Source: Nitrososphaerales archaeon TH5895 (GTDB lineage: Archaea > Thermoproteota > Nitrososphaeria > Nitrososphaerales > Nitrososphaeraceae). From it: a stretch of DNA of 6,601 bases. Shown piece by piece: positions 1-4,714 of this stretch; the stretch's first letter is position 1; each line of letters starts with the position of its first letter. The stretch covers positions 1-6,601 of the forward strand of contig JAATVS010000178.1 in NCBI GenBank assembly GCA_014523695.1, written 5' to 3'. The position numbers were made by a program, and so were the translations under genes. Below the pieces are notes generated by a model. It worked only from the letters and a program-made list of their open reading frames with translations, was not told the origin of the DNA and made no database searches.

Positions 1-160
1 ATTTATAACTAAACACACCAAAATCGGGATCGAACCAAAAATCTGCATGTAATTTATACGAGCGTCAACTGTCTTGTGAAGCGTTGCTGCACAGCAACAA
101 TGAAAAGATTAGAGAATGTGTGCAAATGACTACAGTTCGCACAATTGAGAAACAGCTATC

Positions 161-195
161 AATTTTAACCACAACTTCTTAGGAAATTTATTGCC
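161..195 (+). promoter_or_regulatory. Relic promoter of the dead FTR1 with half an iron box
   Basis: A TATA-like TTTTAA lies at 163-168, and TTAGGAAAT at 179-187 matches the left half and spacer of the intact operator at 4611-4619. The right half-site (expected CCTAA) has decayed to TTATT. The half-box starts exactly 17 bases before ATG 196, the same distance as from the iron box at 4696 to the start codon of the intact FTR1 at 4713. The spacing match makes shared ancestry likely. Whether it still works is doubtful. Confidence 0.4.
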
Positions 196-733
196 ATGAA
201 TTGGCAAGCATTGAACAGGGAAATCCATGTTGGTTATCTATGTGTGTGTTTTAGTTGCAGTATCTCTATTAGTAGACTCAATGACTATTGGCTCTGTATC
301 CGCTTAAGGTACAACTAAAAGTGACGCCACAGAAGCAAGTGAAGAAGCCCAAAATACTCCCAAACCACTAGAAGAAATCTCCACAATTTAGAGCTTGTTA
401 AACCAAGCTGTAATAGAATACGGAGATGAGAATTTCACAGGGGCAGTAGAGCTTGCGCAAACCGCTTATTTGGATAATTATGAGCATCTGGAGACTCCAT
501 TGGGTCAACTAGATCCAGCTTTGAAGGAAGCAACTGAAACAACGATCATGGAAGACGTGCAAAGTGCAATAGAAACCAAGATACCGCTTAGTGAATTGCA
601 ACAATTGGTCACTACCATTGATGGCAAGCTGGCTGCCGCTCAACAACCGTTCGATCGAGACGTCGCAAGCCCATTTTCTTTAAGAACCGCCCTTTCTTAC
701 TCTATTCCATTATTCACGTCAAGGATAGAATAG
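196..733 (+). pseudogene. Decayed FTR1-family iron permease (N-terminal part)
   Basis: This is a broken second copy of an FTR1-type iron permease. Read from ATG 227 the frame gives a hydrophobic signal peptide ending in SVSA, then TAA at 305-307, a linker, TAG at 389-391, and then a clean helical unit to 733. The unit (AYLDNYEHLE, then LDPAL) aligns without gaps along most of its length with residues 273-363 and 420-509 of the intact FTR1 at 4713. Both stops would be glutamine codons (CAA, CAG) with one C-to-T change. After the unit, 28-29 residues on as in the intact protein, bases 713-730 can be read as F-R-Q-G-L-E if one base is inserted (716) and one is missing (near 727), the remnant of REGLE. 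The original start was probably ATG 196, which needs a frameshift before 227. No membrane helices are recognisable after 733. An alternative reading as a short secreted protein starting at TTG 395 is unlikely because it would lack a signal peptide. Confidence 0.85.
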
Positions 734-898
734 TCCCTACGAGAAATATTAGGTAAACTATTGTTAATAGCCTCATTGGCTATAAGGCATTTTAGAAATA
801 TCAACAAAGAATGATTAATGGAGATATTCAACTATTTCTGTGAAATGAGGCTTCATTTTCATAATGGTGGTTTGGGTCTAACATAGCCTCTTGCATTG

Positions 899-961
899 TA
901 ACATGAATGGTAGCCACAACTGCTGAATTTCCTTCATGTTAGATATCAGCTTTATTTTTTT
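899..961 (+). terminator. Possible hairpin plus T-tract terminator
   Basis: TAACATGAA (899-907) and TTCATGTTA (933-941) form a perfect 9-bp inverted repeat with a 25-base loop. It is followed by a T-rich stretch ending in seven T at 955-961. Archaeal termination mostly needs only the T tract, so the hairpin may be incidental. It would end transcription coming from the dead FTR1 region. Confidence 0.35.
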
Positions 962-987
962 AGTTCACTATAGCGGCTAGTTAGAAA

Positions 988-1035
988 CCTACTCGATTGG
1001 ATCGATGGTTTTCAGTCAAATTCCAATCGAGTAGG
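988..1035. repeat. Perfect 14-bp inverted repeat
   Basis: CCTACTCGATTGGA (988-1001) is the exact reverse complement of TCCAATCGAGTAGG (1022-1035), separated by 20 bases. The next bases outward do not pair. It would form a strong stem-loop in RNA from either strand. No flanking direct repeat that would mark an insertion is evident. On the minus strand it lies downstream of the orphan promoter at 1130-1165, so it could be the 3' structure of that transcript. Confidence 0.85.
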
Positions 1036-1127
1036 AGGTATATTTTCTGACCTGGCGTTTGCAGTGTTCTTCTATCGGAATTCCATAGATGCCAATCCCA
1101 GACATTCCAATAGTTATTGGTTCACCG
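988..1127 (-). other. Candidate small iron-regulated transcript or microprotein
   Basis: If the promoter at 1130-1165 fires as its twin at 4597-4632 does, transcription would begin near 1127 and run leftwards. The equivalent start-codon position holds no usable start: GTG at 1125-1123 meets TAA after three codons. The first ATG, at 1105-1103, opens a 29-codon frame (begins MSGIGIYGIPIEEHCKRQ) that ends with TGA at 1018-1016, inside the loop of the inverted repeat. The product matches no family I know. It may be a small RNA ending at the stem-loop, a microprotein, or the remnant of a lost iron-regulated gene. Confidence 0.25.
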
Positions 1128-1129
1128 TA

Positions 1130-1165
1130 TTAGTTAATCCTAATTAGGTTAGACTAATATTTATC
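1130..1165 (-). promoter_or_regulatory. Orphan promoter with tandem iron-box-like operators
   Basis: Two 14-bp units abut: TTAGTTAATCCTAA (1130-1143) and TTAGGTTAGACTAA (1144-1157). Each has the form TTAGn-N4-nCTAA with one mismatch to TTAGG-N4-CCTAA. On the minus strand they follow a TATA-like GATAAATA (1165-1158). The arrangement is the same as at 4597-4632, including the palindrome CCTAATTAGG where the two units meet. By that likeness the promoter points left. No convincing gene follows. Confidence 0.6.
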
Positions 1166-1317
1166 CTTGCTTATGATTCTCTTTTGGGAGAACTTTTACA
1201 GTTAATGCTCCTAAAATAGATGGCATATGATTATCGCATCAATTTATCCCATTTATGGAGATAAAAGTGGGAATATATGCATATTACAATGCGGGTTATG
1301 AGTAAGATTAACGCGGA

Positions 1318-1524
1318 TTATTGCTTTCCATGTTCTTCATACATATGTTCATTCAACAAGTCTCCAGATCTACACCTAGCTTTACACTCGGAACAAACGA
1401 AAGACTCGTTATCCCTAGACGTGTCGCTTTTACTGCGTACCTTAGTATTGGTCAAGATCGTTCGACTTATGTGCACAATGGGTTTTATATAGGTATAAGG
1501 CTTTCTCCTGTAATGTTTTCCCAA
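1318..1524 (-). CDS. Small C2H2 zinc-finger protein
   Basis: The 68-residue product has a basic N-terminal tail of about 40 residues and one classical C2H2 finger at the C-terminus: C44-x2-C47-x12-H60-x4-H65, ending four residues before the stop. Single-finger proteins of this size are common in thaumarchaea and are presumed to bind DNA, RNA or protein, but their roles are mostly unknown. The start is a TTG at 1524, directly after an in-frame TGA at 1539-1537, and no ATG is available upstream of the finger. A TATA-like TTAAAATATT at 1568-1559 predicts a transcript start near 1537, giving a leader of about 13 bases with no Shine-Dalgarno sequence. An ATG at 1540 sits closer to the expected transcript start but in another frame, so an N-terminal frameshift cannot be excluded. 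The finger is clear; the exact N-terminus is not. Confidence 0.7.
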   Translation of the reverse strand: MGKHYRRKPYTYIKPIVHISRTILTNTKVRSKSDTSRDNESFVCSECKARCRSGDLLNEHMYEEHGKQ

Positions 1525-1558
1525 AGAAATTTCTTGTCATTATGACTATTTCACTAGT

Positions 1559-1568
1559 AATATTTTAA
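1559..1568 (-). promoter_or_regulatory. TATA box of the zinc-finger gene
   Basis: The minus strand reads TTAAAATATT about 26 bases before the predicted transcript start near 1537. An imperfect ACTCA/TGAGT inverted repeat (1578-1582 and 1591-1595) lies just upstream of it and could be an operator, but the arms are short. Confidence 0.4.
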
Positions 1569-1956
1569 TGCCTTCACACTCAGGACTTTGTGAGTATCGA
1601 ATTAGTAACAAAATAAAAGTCTGACGTAGTATATTACTCCATCTGTGTGTGCAATATGATTTAAGGAGTTGGTGCTATCCTATACTCGTTGATAAATTCG
1701 CATGTCACCTCGAACAAAAAAACCGATCAAGAGTGGTCCACAATCTGGATCTTGAGACTGCAACAAAATTAATCCATCCGGAGTCGGTGGAGCTGGCCAG
1801 ATTATTATAATTTATTTGAATCTTATTAAAAGATTTAGATTTATTTTTAGATCGGGTAAGATGTTAAACTTAAACTTACATATTGGTTTCCCATCCTCAT
1901 AATATGACTCATCACAAACTCCTCAAATTGCTGATCTATTCAGAATCAAACAGGAG
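1569..1956. other. Gene-free AT-rich stretch with one odd short minus-strand frame
   Basis: Beyond the flanking promoters I see no supported gene. The minus strand from 1811 to 1680 is open for 43 codons and reads like protein (for example PDGLILLQSQDPDCGPLL), but it has no ATG, GTG or TTG near its beginning and is closed by a TAA just upstream. The plus strand over the same bases opens an ATG at 1702 that stops after 17 codons. ACTCCT (1918-1923) and AGGAGT (1952-1957) form a weak inverted repeat before the glycosyltransferase promoter. Confidence 0.5.
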
Positions 1957-1980
1957 TATATATATATAATATTTTATTAC
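1957..1980 (+). promoter_or_regulatory. TATA region of the glycosyltransferase gene
   Basis: An alternating TATATATATATAA run (1957-1969) followed by TTTTATTA (1972-1979) is the only strong TATA signal before the gene. A box at 1961-1969 predicts a transcript start near 1990, which fits a leaderless message from TTG 1992 or a leader of about 70 bases to ATG 2061. Confidence 0.5.
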
Positions 1981-1991
1981 ATATTTGGCCA

Positions 1992-3245
1992 TTGAGGGAT
2001 CAAAAAGCAGCTGAAATATTTCAGTCTCATCAAGAAAATGAGACATCTCGTATCGAAGAAATGTTCTCAACCTTCTTGTCAATTGTCATACCTACCTATA
2101 ATGAAAGCGAAAACATTATCAGACTTGTAACAGAAATTGTGAACAGGGTCCCAAAAGATGTTAGGACAGAGATTTTGATAGTTGATGATAATTCTCCAGA
2201 TGGAACTAGTTCTCTGGTTGATAAGTTTGTATTAGAGAATAATTTTGACATAATCCATAACGAGAGTCGAACACTGACGATCAAGGTTATTCGTAGGCAG
2301 AGACGTGATGGCTTGATGTGCGCAGTGCTCGATGGCATCAAGACTTCAAGGGGTAAGAACATACTAGTAATGGATGCTGATTTTTCTCACCCTCCTCAAC
2401 TTATACCCCGAATAATAAGCGAACTCAAACACGAATCTAATTGTGTCGTGATCGGGTCAAGGTATGCAAAGGGGGGCACTACGGTGGGTGTGCCATTGAA
2501 TAGACTCATAATTAGTTTTGGTGCAACCGGAATTGCTAGGTATGGTCTCAACGTAAAAGAAGTTCAAGACCCAATGTCCGGATTTTTTGCTCTACCTCGT
2601 CACGTATTAAAAGACATTGAATTTAATACCCAAGGGTTCAAGATTTTGCTTGAAATATTGGTTAAGAAACAGCGACATGTTACCGTAAAAGAGATTCCAT
2701 ATACCTTTACTGTGAGAAAATATGGACATAGTAAACTGGATCTGAAGGTCTTCGTAGATTATACGAGGGCAGTTTGGAGTCTATACAAGTACGGAAGAAG
2801 TTCGCAAAAAAGATTGGAAACTTCAGAGCGCAGAGGGTCTGTATTGTTCTTGTCGAAAGCAGCTAGGTTCTTCACCGTAGGAGCCACCGGGCTAGTAGTC
2901 AATTTCTTGGTTTCTTTTTTACTCTCTAACGGAACTTTGGCTAATTTTTGGTATGTTCAGGCGACCGCAATAGGAATAGCTATTTCGATAACCACTAATT
3001 TCATCCTGAATAAGATTTGGACGTTTGAAGACAAAAAGTTTTCCGTACTTTATACTTTGAAGCAATACGGCTTATTTCTACTCTTCAGCTCTTTAGGTAT
3101 CTCTATACAGCTTTCATTAGTCTACCTATTGGTGGAATCTGGAATGTCCTACAATCTATCGCTCATTTGCGCAGTAGCTGCAGCTTCAATAAGTAATTTT
3201 ATACTTAATAAGAAATGGACTTTCAGGGAGAAAGTGTGGGGTTGA
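1992..3245 (+). CDS. Polyprenyl-phosphate mannosyltransferase-like GT2 fused to GtrA domain
   Basis: The protein probably moves a sugar, most likely mannose from GDP-mannose, onto a membrane polyprenyl phosphate, supplying the donor for N-glycans or other surface glycans. The N-terminal GT2 domain (about 28-265) shows SIVIPTYNE, the nucleotide-binding IVDDNSPDGT (63-72), the metal-binding D128-A-D130 in MDADFSHPP, IGSRYAKGG (154-162), DPMSGFF (193-199) and RKYGHSKL (242-249). These are marks of the Dpm1/DPMS branch. A GtrA-type membrane domain (about 288-411) follows, with four hydrophobic helices near 292-312, 322-340, 358-381 and 388-405 and two internal copies of NFILNK.WTF (336-345, 402-411). 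This matches the architecture known for Pyrococcus DPMS. Residue numbers count from TTG 1992; the frame has no ATG before 2061, and ATG 2061 would give MFSTFLSIVIPTYNE, a more usual N-terminus for the family. The protein stands alone, so the exact sugar and acceptor are inferred. Confidence 0.93.
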   Translation: MRDQKAAEIFQSHQENETSRIEEMFSTFLSIVIPTYNESENIIRLVTEIVNRVPKDVRTEILIVDDNSPDGTSSLVDKFVLENNFDIIHNESRTLTIKVIRRQRRDGLMCAVLDGIKTSRGKNILVMDADFSHPPQLIPRIISELKHESNCVVIGSRYAKGGTTVGVPLNRLIISFGATGIARYGLNVKEVQDPMSGFFALPRHVLKDIEFNTQGFKILLEILVKKQRHVTVKEIPYTFTVRKYGHSKLDLKVFVDYTRAVWSLYKYGRSSQKRLETSERRGSVLFLSKAARFFTVGATGLVVNFLVSFLLSNGTLANFWYVQATAIGIAISITTNFILNKIWTFEDKKFSVLYTLKQYGLFLLFSSLGISIQLSLVYLLVESGMSYNLSLICAVAAASISNFILNKKWTFREKVWG

Positions 3246-3294
3246 ACCAATTTCTACAAGGTTATTTATAATTTGATCGAGATCCTTCAATTAC

Positions 3295-3301
3295 TTTTTT
3301 T
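3295..3301 (+). terminator. T-tract terminator of the glycosyltransferase gene
   Basis: Seven T lie about 50 bases after the stop codon, in a 111-bp gap between converging genes. Archaeal RNA polymerase terminates at such runs without needing a hairpin. Confidence 0.5.
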
Positions 3302-3325
3302 ACAGTTAATTTGAGGAAATGAACG

Positions 3326-3342
3326 AAAAAAGTTTCAAAAAA
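3326..3342 (-). terminator. T-tract terminator of the ferritin-like gene
   Basis: Two runs of six A on the plus strand (3326-3331 and 3337-3342) are two T tracts on the minus strand, 15-31 bases after the stop of the ferritin-like gene. With the T run at 3295-3301 they form a pair of back-to-back terminators. Confidence 0.5.
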
Positions 3343-3356
3343 TATTGTAGAGATAT

Positions 3357-3842
3357 CTAATGGATTTCTAGCTTTGCGAGAATGTCCTCGATAGTCTGTT
3401 CGTCTTCCAATTCAGCATCAAGTAGGTCTAGTGCTAGATGGTAGGTCCCGTGATCCTTGTCCTTAACGTTATTGGCAAGATCATTATACAACTTGATAAC
3501 GCTTCTTTCGAATTCCAACGCCTTTTCTAAAGCACTTCGAAGTGTCAAATACCTTGAAGGTTGTAGCTTACCCAATCCGCTCTCTTGTTCCCATAAGGCA
3601 GGATCATCTTTGGCATTAGTTCCAAGCTGCATCAGCCTAACGGAGACTTTCTTTGCATGTCCCAATTCTTCATCTGCTCGTTCTTCAAAAAACTTTTGTT
3701 CCAGCACACCCAGTCCTTCTATATTCTGAGAAACGTACCAGAAATAATGAAATGCCGATAACTCTCCAGCATATGCAGTCTTCAGCATCTCTATTGTGCC
3801 TTCAACGCCAGAGCCAGCTATTTCTTTTCCCATTTTGCCCAT
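3357..3842 (-). CDS. Ferritin-like (bacterioferritin/Dps-type) four-helix protein
   Basis: This 161-residue protein fits the ferritin-like superfamily in length and in its glutamate and histidine pattern. It likely oxidises and stores iron or protects DNA from peroxide. Candidate di-iron ligands are E27 in helix 1 (AYAGELSAFHYFW), E59 with H62 in helix 2 (EERADEELGHAKK), E110 or E113 in helix 3 (ALEFERSVIKLY), and E144 with E147 in helix 4 (DAELEDEQ). The last pair has glutamate where bacterioferritin has histidine. There is no cysteine, so neither a rubredoxin domain nor the cysteine pair of archaeal Dps-like proteins is present. No methionine that would bind haem can be assigned. The start at 3842 is taken as the first ATG; a second ATG lies three codons in. 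A TATA-like TATTAAATA at 3882-3874 would give a leader of about 9 bases. It converges on the glycosyltransferase gene and shares the iron theme of the window. Bacterioferritin versus Dps-like cannot be settled by eye. Confidence 0.85.
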   Translation of the reverse strand: MGKMGKEIAGSGVEGTIEMLKTAYAGELSAFHYFWYVSQNIEGLGVLEQKFFEERADEELGHAKKVSVRLMQLGTNAKDDPALWEQESGLGKLQPSRYLTLRSALEKALEFERSVIKLYNDLANNVKDKDHGTYHLALDLLDAELEDEQTIEDILAKLEIH

Positions 3843-3873
3843 ATTATAATCAATATGTATATGGATAAACTCC

Positions 3874-3908
3874 TATTTAATAATTTTCAAAAATTTAGTA
3901 CAAACTAA
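3874..3908 (-). promoter_or_regulatory. Promoter of the ferritin-like gene with upstream palindrome
   Basis: On the minus strand a TATA-like TATTAAATA (3882-3874) is preceded by the perfect inverted repeat TTAGT-N4-ACTAA at 3895-3908. The palindrome has the same spacing as the iron boxes of this window but a weaker base at the fifth position of each arm. It lies upstream of the TATA box instead of downstream. By position it suits an activator site better than a repressor site. The TATA call is moderate and the regulatory role is inference. Confidence 0.4.
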
Positions 3909-4094
3909 TTATAAAGAGCAAATAGATTTATAGAAATCGCTAAATAATTCCATATAATATACAAATTTTCGATCACACTTCGGGTTGTGGACATCTTACA
4001 AAATGGATCGGATCTCTGAGATTAAATAAAACCTAGATAATATGCCTTAATATCTTCAAAGAACTTGATAATCATATCTCAAAATATAGTATAA
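3909..4094. other. Gene-free spacer
   Basis: This is most of the 290-bp gap between the ferritin-like gene and the small-protein operon, both on the minus strand. It is AT-rich. No protein, RNA gene or convincing repeat was seen. A short CACA/TGTG hairpin near 3975-3990 is too small to mean much. Confidence 0.5.
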
Positions 4095-4128
4095 AAGCAT
4101 TCTGGCCAGGTACATGCAAGATATGCTT
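4091..4128 (-). terminator. Possible terminator of the small-protein operon
   Basis: AAGCAT (4095-4100) and ATGCTT (4123-4128) form a 6-bp inverted repeat, and the minus strand then reads TTTTAT. It begins five bases after the stop of the last gene. The stem is short and the T run weak. Confidence 0.3.
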
Positions 4129-4132
4129 CCCT

Positions 4133-4393
4133 TTAAATTTGATTCTGCGATATATCCTTTTCTTTCTTCCTATGAGGAAGTTCTAAACCAATGGTTCCCA
4201 TTATAGAGTCTCCTATTGGTTCGAAGATAATTCGAAGCGATTCGGTGTCATAGTATTTTATTACCTCATTCAACTTCTTCTCGATCTTTCTTTGTTCAAT
4301 TTTCAAAAGCATATATCGAGATACTAACGCCTTCACCTCATCGGCCTTGTCATCCTCAATTGGATTTTTATCCGAAGAGCTTGGCGGAGACAT
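4133..4393 (-). CDS. Unrecognised small helical protein, second gene of an iron-box operon
   Basis: I do not recognise this 86-residue protein. The first 18 residues are polar and probably disordered (MSPPSSSDKNP). Residues about 19-47 are a charged amphipathic helix, likely coiled coil (SRYMLLKIEQRKIEKKLNEV). Residues 48-73 look like a small beta-containing part (LRIIFEPIGDSIMGTIGLEL), and the tail is lysine-rich. There is no signal peptide, membrane helix or cysteine. It starts at an ATG six bases after the stop of the 64-codon gene, so the two are almost certainly one transcript under the tandem operator at 4597-4624. That context suggests a part in the response to low iron. The coding call rests on operon structure and protein-like composition. 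Confidence 0.65.
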   Translation of the reverse strand: MSPPSSSDKNPIEDDKADEVKALVSRYMLLKIEQRKIEKKLNEVIKYYDTESLRIIFEPIGDSIMGTIGLELPHRKKEKDISQNQI

Positions 4394-4399
4394 TCTTCA

Positions 4400-4594
4400 T
4401 CAAGGCGCATCTTTCAGGACTACCACATTGCCATAAGTAACCTGAACCTCGTTCATGCCGAACGTTATCTGGTCCAGAGGGTCCAAAATCCCATCCGTAT
4501 TGTCACAAATGTAGGTCAATAAATCTATTTCTTCAATTTTTTCAATTTTTTCATTCTTATTTATGCTTTCGAGAAAATTGCAAGCCTTTTCCAT
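4400..4594 (-). CDS. Unrecognised small acidic protein, first gene of an iron-box operon
   Basis: I do not recognise this 64-residue protein. An N-terminal helical half carries a lysine/glutamate-rich repeat (NEKIEKIEEI), matching a tandem TTCAATTTT repeat in the DNA near 4536-4553. The second half (LLTYICDNTDGILDPLDQIT, then a beta-like QVTYGNVVVL) looks folded. C5 and C30 are the only cysteines. It has no signal peptide or membrane helix. The ATG at 4594 lies about 31 bases from a TATA box (TTTAAATA, 4632-4625), so the message is probably leaderless. Two abutting iron-box-like operators fill the space between TATA and start codon, and the gene is divergent from the FTR1 permease. The best inference is a protein made during iron shortage, perhaps a partner of the 86-residue protein after it. 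Its activity is unknown. Confidence 0.65.
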   Translation of the reverse strand: MEKACNFLESINKNEKIEKIEEIDLLTYICDNTDGILDPLDQITFGMNEVQVTYGNVVVLKDAP

Positions 4595-4596
4595 TG

Positions 4597-4632
4597 TTAG
4601 CCTTTCCTAATTAGGAAATCCTAATATTTAAA
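4597..4632 (-). promoter_or_regulatory. Promoter with tandem DtxR/IdeR-like iron boxes for the small-protein operon
   Basis: TTAGCCTTTCCTAA (4597-4610, one arm mismatch) and TTAGGAAATCCTAA (4611-4624, both arms perfect) abut head to tail. On the minus strand they follow the TATA box TTTAAATA (4632-4625) and end two bases before the ATG at 4594. A repressor bound here would cover the transcript start. TTAGG-N4-CCTAA is the core of the known DtxR/IdeR box. That an archaeal DtxR-family protein reads it here is inference. Confidence 0.7.
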
Positions 4633-4679
4633 CAGTATCCTCTTTAACATGTGACAATGAATGGTTAATAAAAGAAATC

Positions 4680-4714
4680 TATTTATTTGTGATTCTTAGG
4701 TTAGCCTAACAGAT
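4680..4714 (+). promoter_or_regulatory. FTR1 promoter with DtxR/IdeR-type iron box
   Basis: TTAGGTTAGCCTAACAGAT (4696-4714) matches 16 of 19 positions of the classical iron box TTAGGTTAGCCTAACCTAA, with the first 15 identical. The inverted-repeat core is 4696-4709. It lies between a TATA-like TATTTAT (4680-4686) and the ATG at 4713, so a bound iron-loaded repressor would block transcription start. The message is probably leaderless or nearly so. Confidence 0.8.

Larger units (their letters stand above)
734..1317. other. Gene-free stretch with operator, inverted repeats and no clear CDS
   Basis: No reading frame here looks like a conserved protein on either strand. It probably contains the unrecognisable 3' part of the dead FTR1 gene at its left end. 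Identifiable items are the hairpin and T tract at 899-961, the 14-bp inverted repeat at 988-1035, a CCAATA/TATTGG near-palindrome at 1107-1120 and the tandem operator promoter at 1130-1165. Nothing was recognised between 1166 and 1317 apart from short AT-rich palindromes such as ATATGCATAT near 1274. Confidence 0.6.

Noticed and set aside
10..50. tRNA T-arm-like sequence on the minus strand (GGTTCGATCCC)
   Set aside because: The T loop fits, but one T-stem pair fails, and there is no matching acceptor strand, D-arm or anticodon arm upstream. No duplicated tRNA end was seen that would mark an attachment site.
83..98. Tight palindrome GTTGCTG/CAGCAAC
   Set aside because: It is perfect but only 7 bp with almost no loop, has no related copy in the window and no gene nearby that it clearly serves.
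305..391. In-frame TAA and TAG of the dead FTR1 as recoded stop codons
   Set aside because: Two different stop codons plus a frame break before 227 and a disrupted REGLE motif are better explained by decay than by recoding.
1277..1545. Plus-strand open frames of 71 and 74 codons
   Set aside because: They lie opposite the minus-strand C2H2 frame, whose four zinc ligands mark it as the coding strand. Their own translations show no domain-like pattern.
2096..2362. Minus-strand 88-codon frame inside the glycosyltransferase gene
   Set aside because: It is the shadow of the GT2 domain, whose catalytic motifs are on the plus strand.
3457..3868. Plus-strand frames opposite the ferritin-like gene
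   Set aside because: The minus strand carries the ferritin ligand pattern. The plus-strand products are serine-rich shadows.
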